DNA from: Verrucomicrobiia bacterium
GTDB taxonomy: Bacteria; Verrucomicrobiota; Verrucomicrobiia; Opitutales; Opitutaceae
Reading direction: 5' to 3'
Length of the DNA: 6,593 nucleotides
NCBI GenBank assembly: GCA_030424825.1
Contig: JAUHWE010000272.1
Location: forward strand, 1 to 6,593
Every line of letters begins with the position of its first letter. Within the stretch, counting starts at the first letter, position 1. This document shows, one piece after another, positions 6,567 through 6,593 of the stretch. The translations under genes were made by a program, and so were the position numbers. The notes under the pieces were generated by a model. The model saw only the letters and a program-made list of their open reading frames with translations. It was not told the DNA's origin and searched no databases.

Positions 6567-6593
6567 ATGAATGTAGAACTTACTGACCTGCTT
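6567..6593 (+). CDS. Possible start of a + strand gene, cut by the window end
   Basis: ATG 6567 opens a frame of nine codons (MNVELTDLL) with no stop before the window ends. The only reasons to think it is real are the possible promoter and leader upstream and the empty space before it. The residues vaguely resemble N-termini of PilT-type pilus retraction ATPases, but nine residues cannot establish that. There is no Shine-Dalgarno sequence, in keeping with most genes here. Confidence 0.35.

Overview
The window looks like ordinary chromosomal DNA from a free-living bacterium. Protein similarity recalled from memory suggests a Verrucomicrobiota-like (PVC group) or related lineage. GlgC is of the plant/cyanobacterial sequence type, and almost every start codon lacks a Shine-Dalgarno motif. 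This placement is an inference and no search was run. I see no phage, insertion sequence, CRISPR array or defence system.

Left part (1-2516, + strand): the 3' portion of cysD is followed after 17 bases by a complete cysN. Together they encode ATP sulfurylase, the first step of sulfate assimilation. Where many genomes carry cysC (APS kinase), there is instead a 118-residue helix-turn-helix-like protein of unknown function. It has the only clear ribosome binding site in the window. A rho-independent terminator at 2484-2516 closes this block.

Middle (2589-4727, + strand): glgC (ADP-glucose pyrophosphorylase, glycogen synthesis) and a tandem-domain universal stress protein lie 9 bases apart, probably as a two-gene unit. 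They converge on a RhlE-like DEAD-box RNA helicase on the - strand (stop at 4734, likely start at 6113). Only 6 bases separate the two stop codons, and a bulged hairpin spans that junction.

Right part (6114-6593): upstream of the helicase on the - strand lies an initiator tRNA-fMet (6242-6318). It is bracketed by two hairpins. One, at 6208-6240, begins 1 base past the tRNA 3' end. The other, at 6325-6360, is terminator-like with a U-rich tail that ends 6 bases before the tRNA 5' end. The tRNA has three departures from the textbook bacterial initiator: A29:U41, U1:A72 and C73. The remaining ~250 bases are non-coding with several small inverted repeats and a possible + strand promoter. They lead to what may be the first nine codons of another + strand gene cut by the window end.

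The most interesting parts are the tRNA-fMet with its flanking structures and the unknown helix-turn-helix gene in the sulfate operon. The remaining genes are conserved housekeeping functions.
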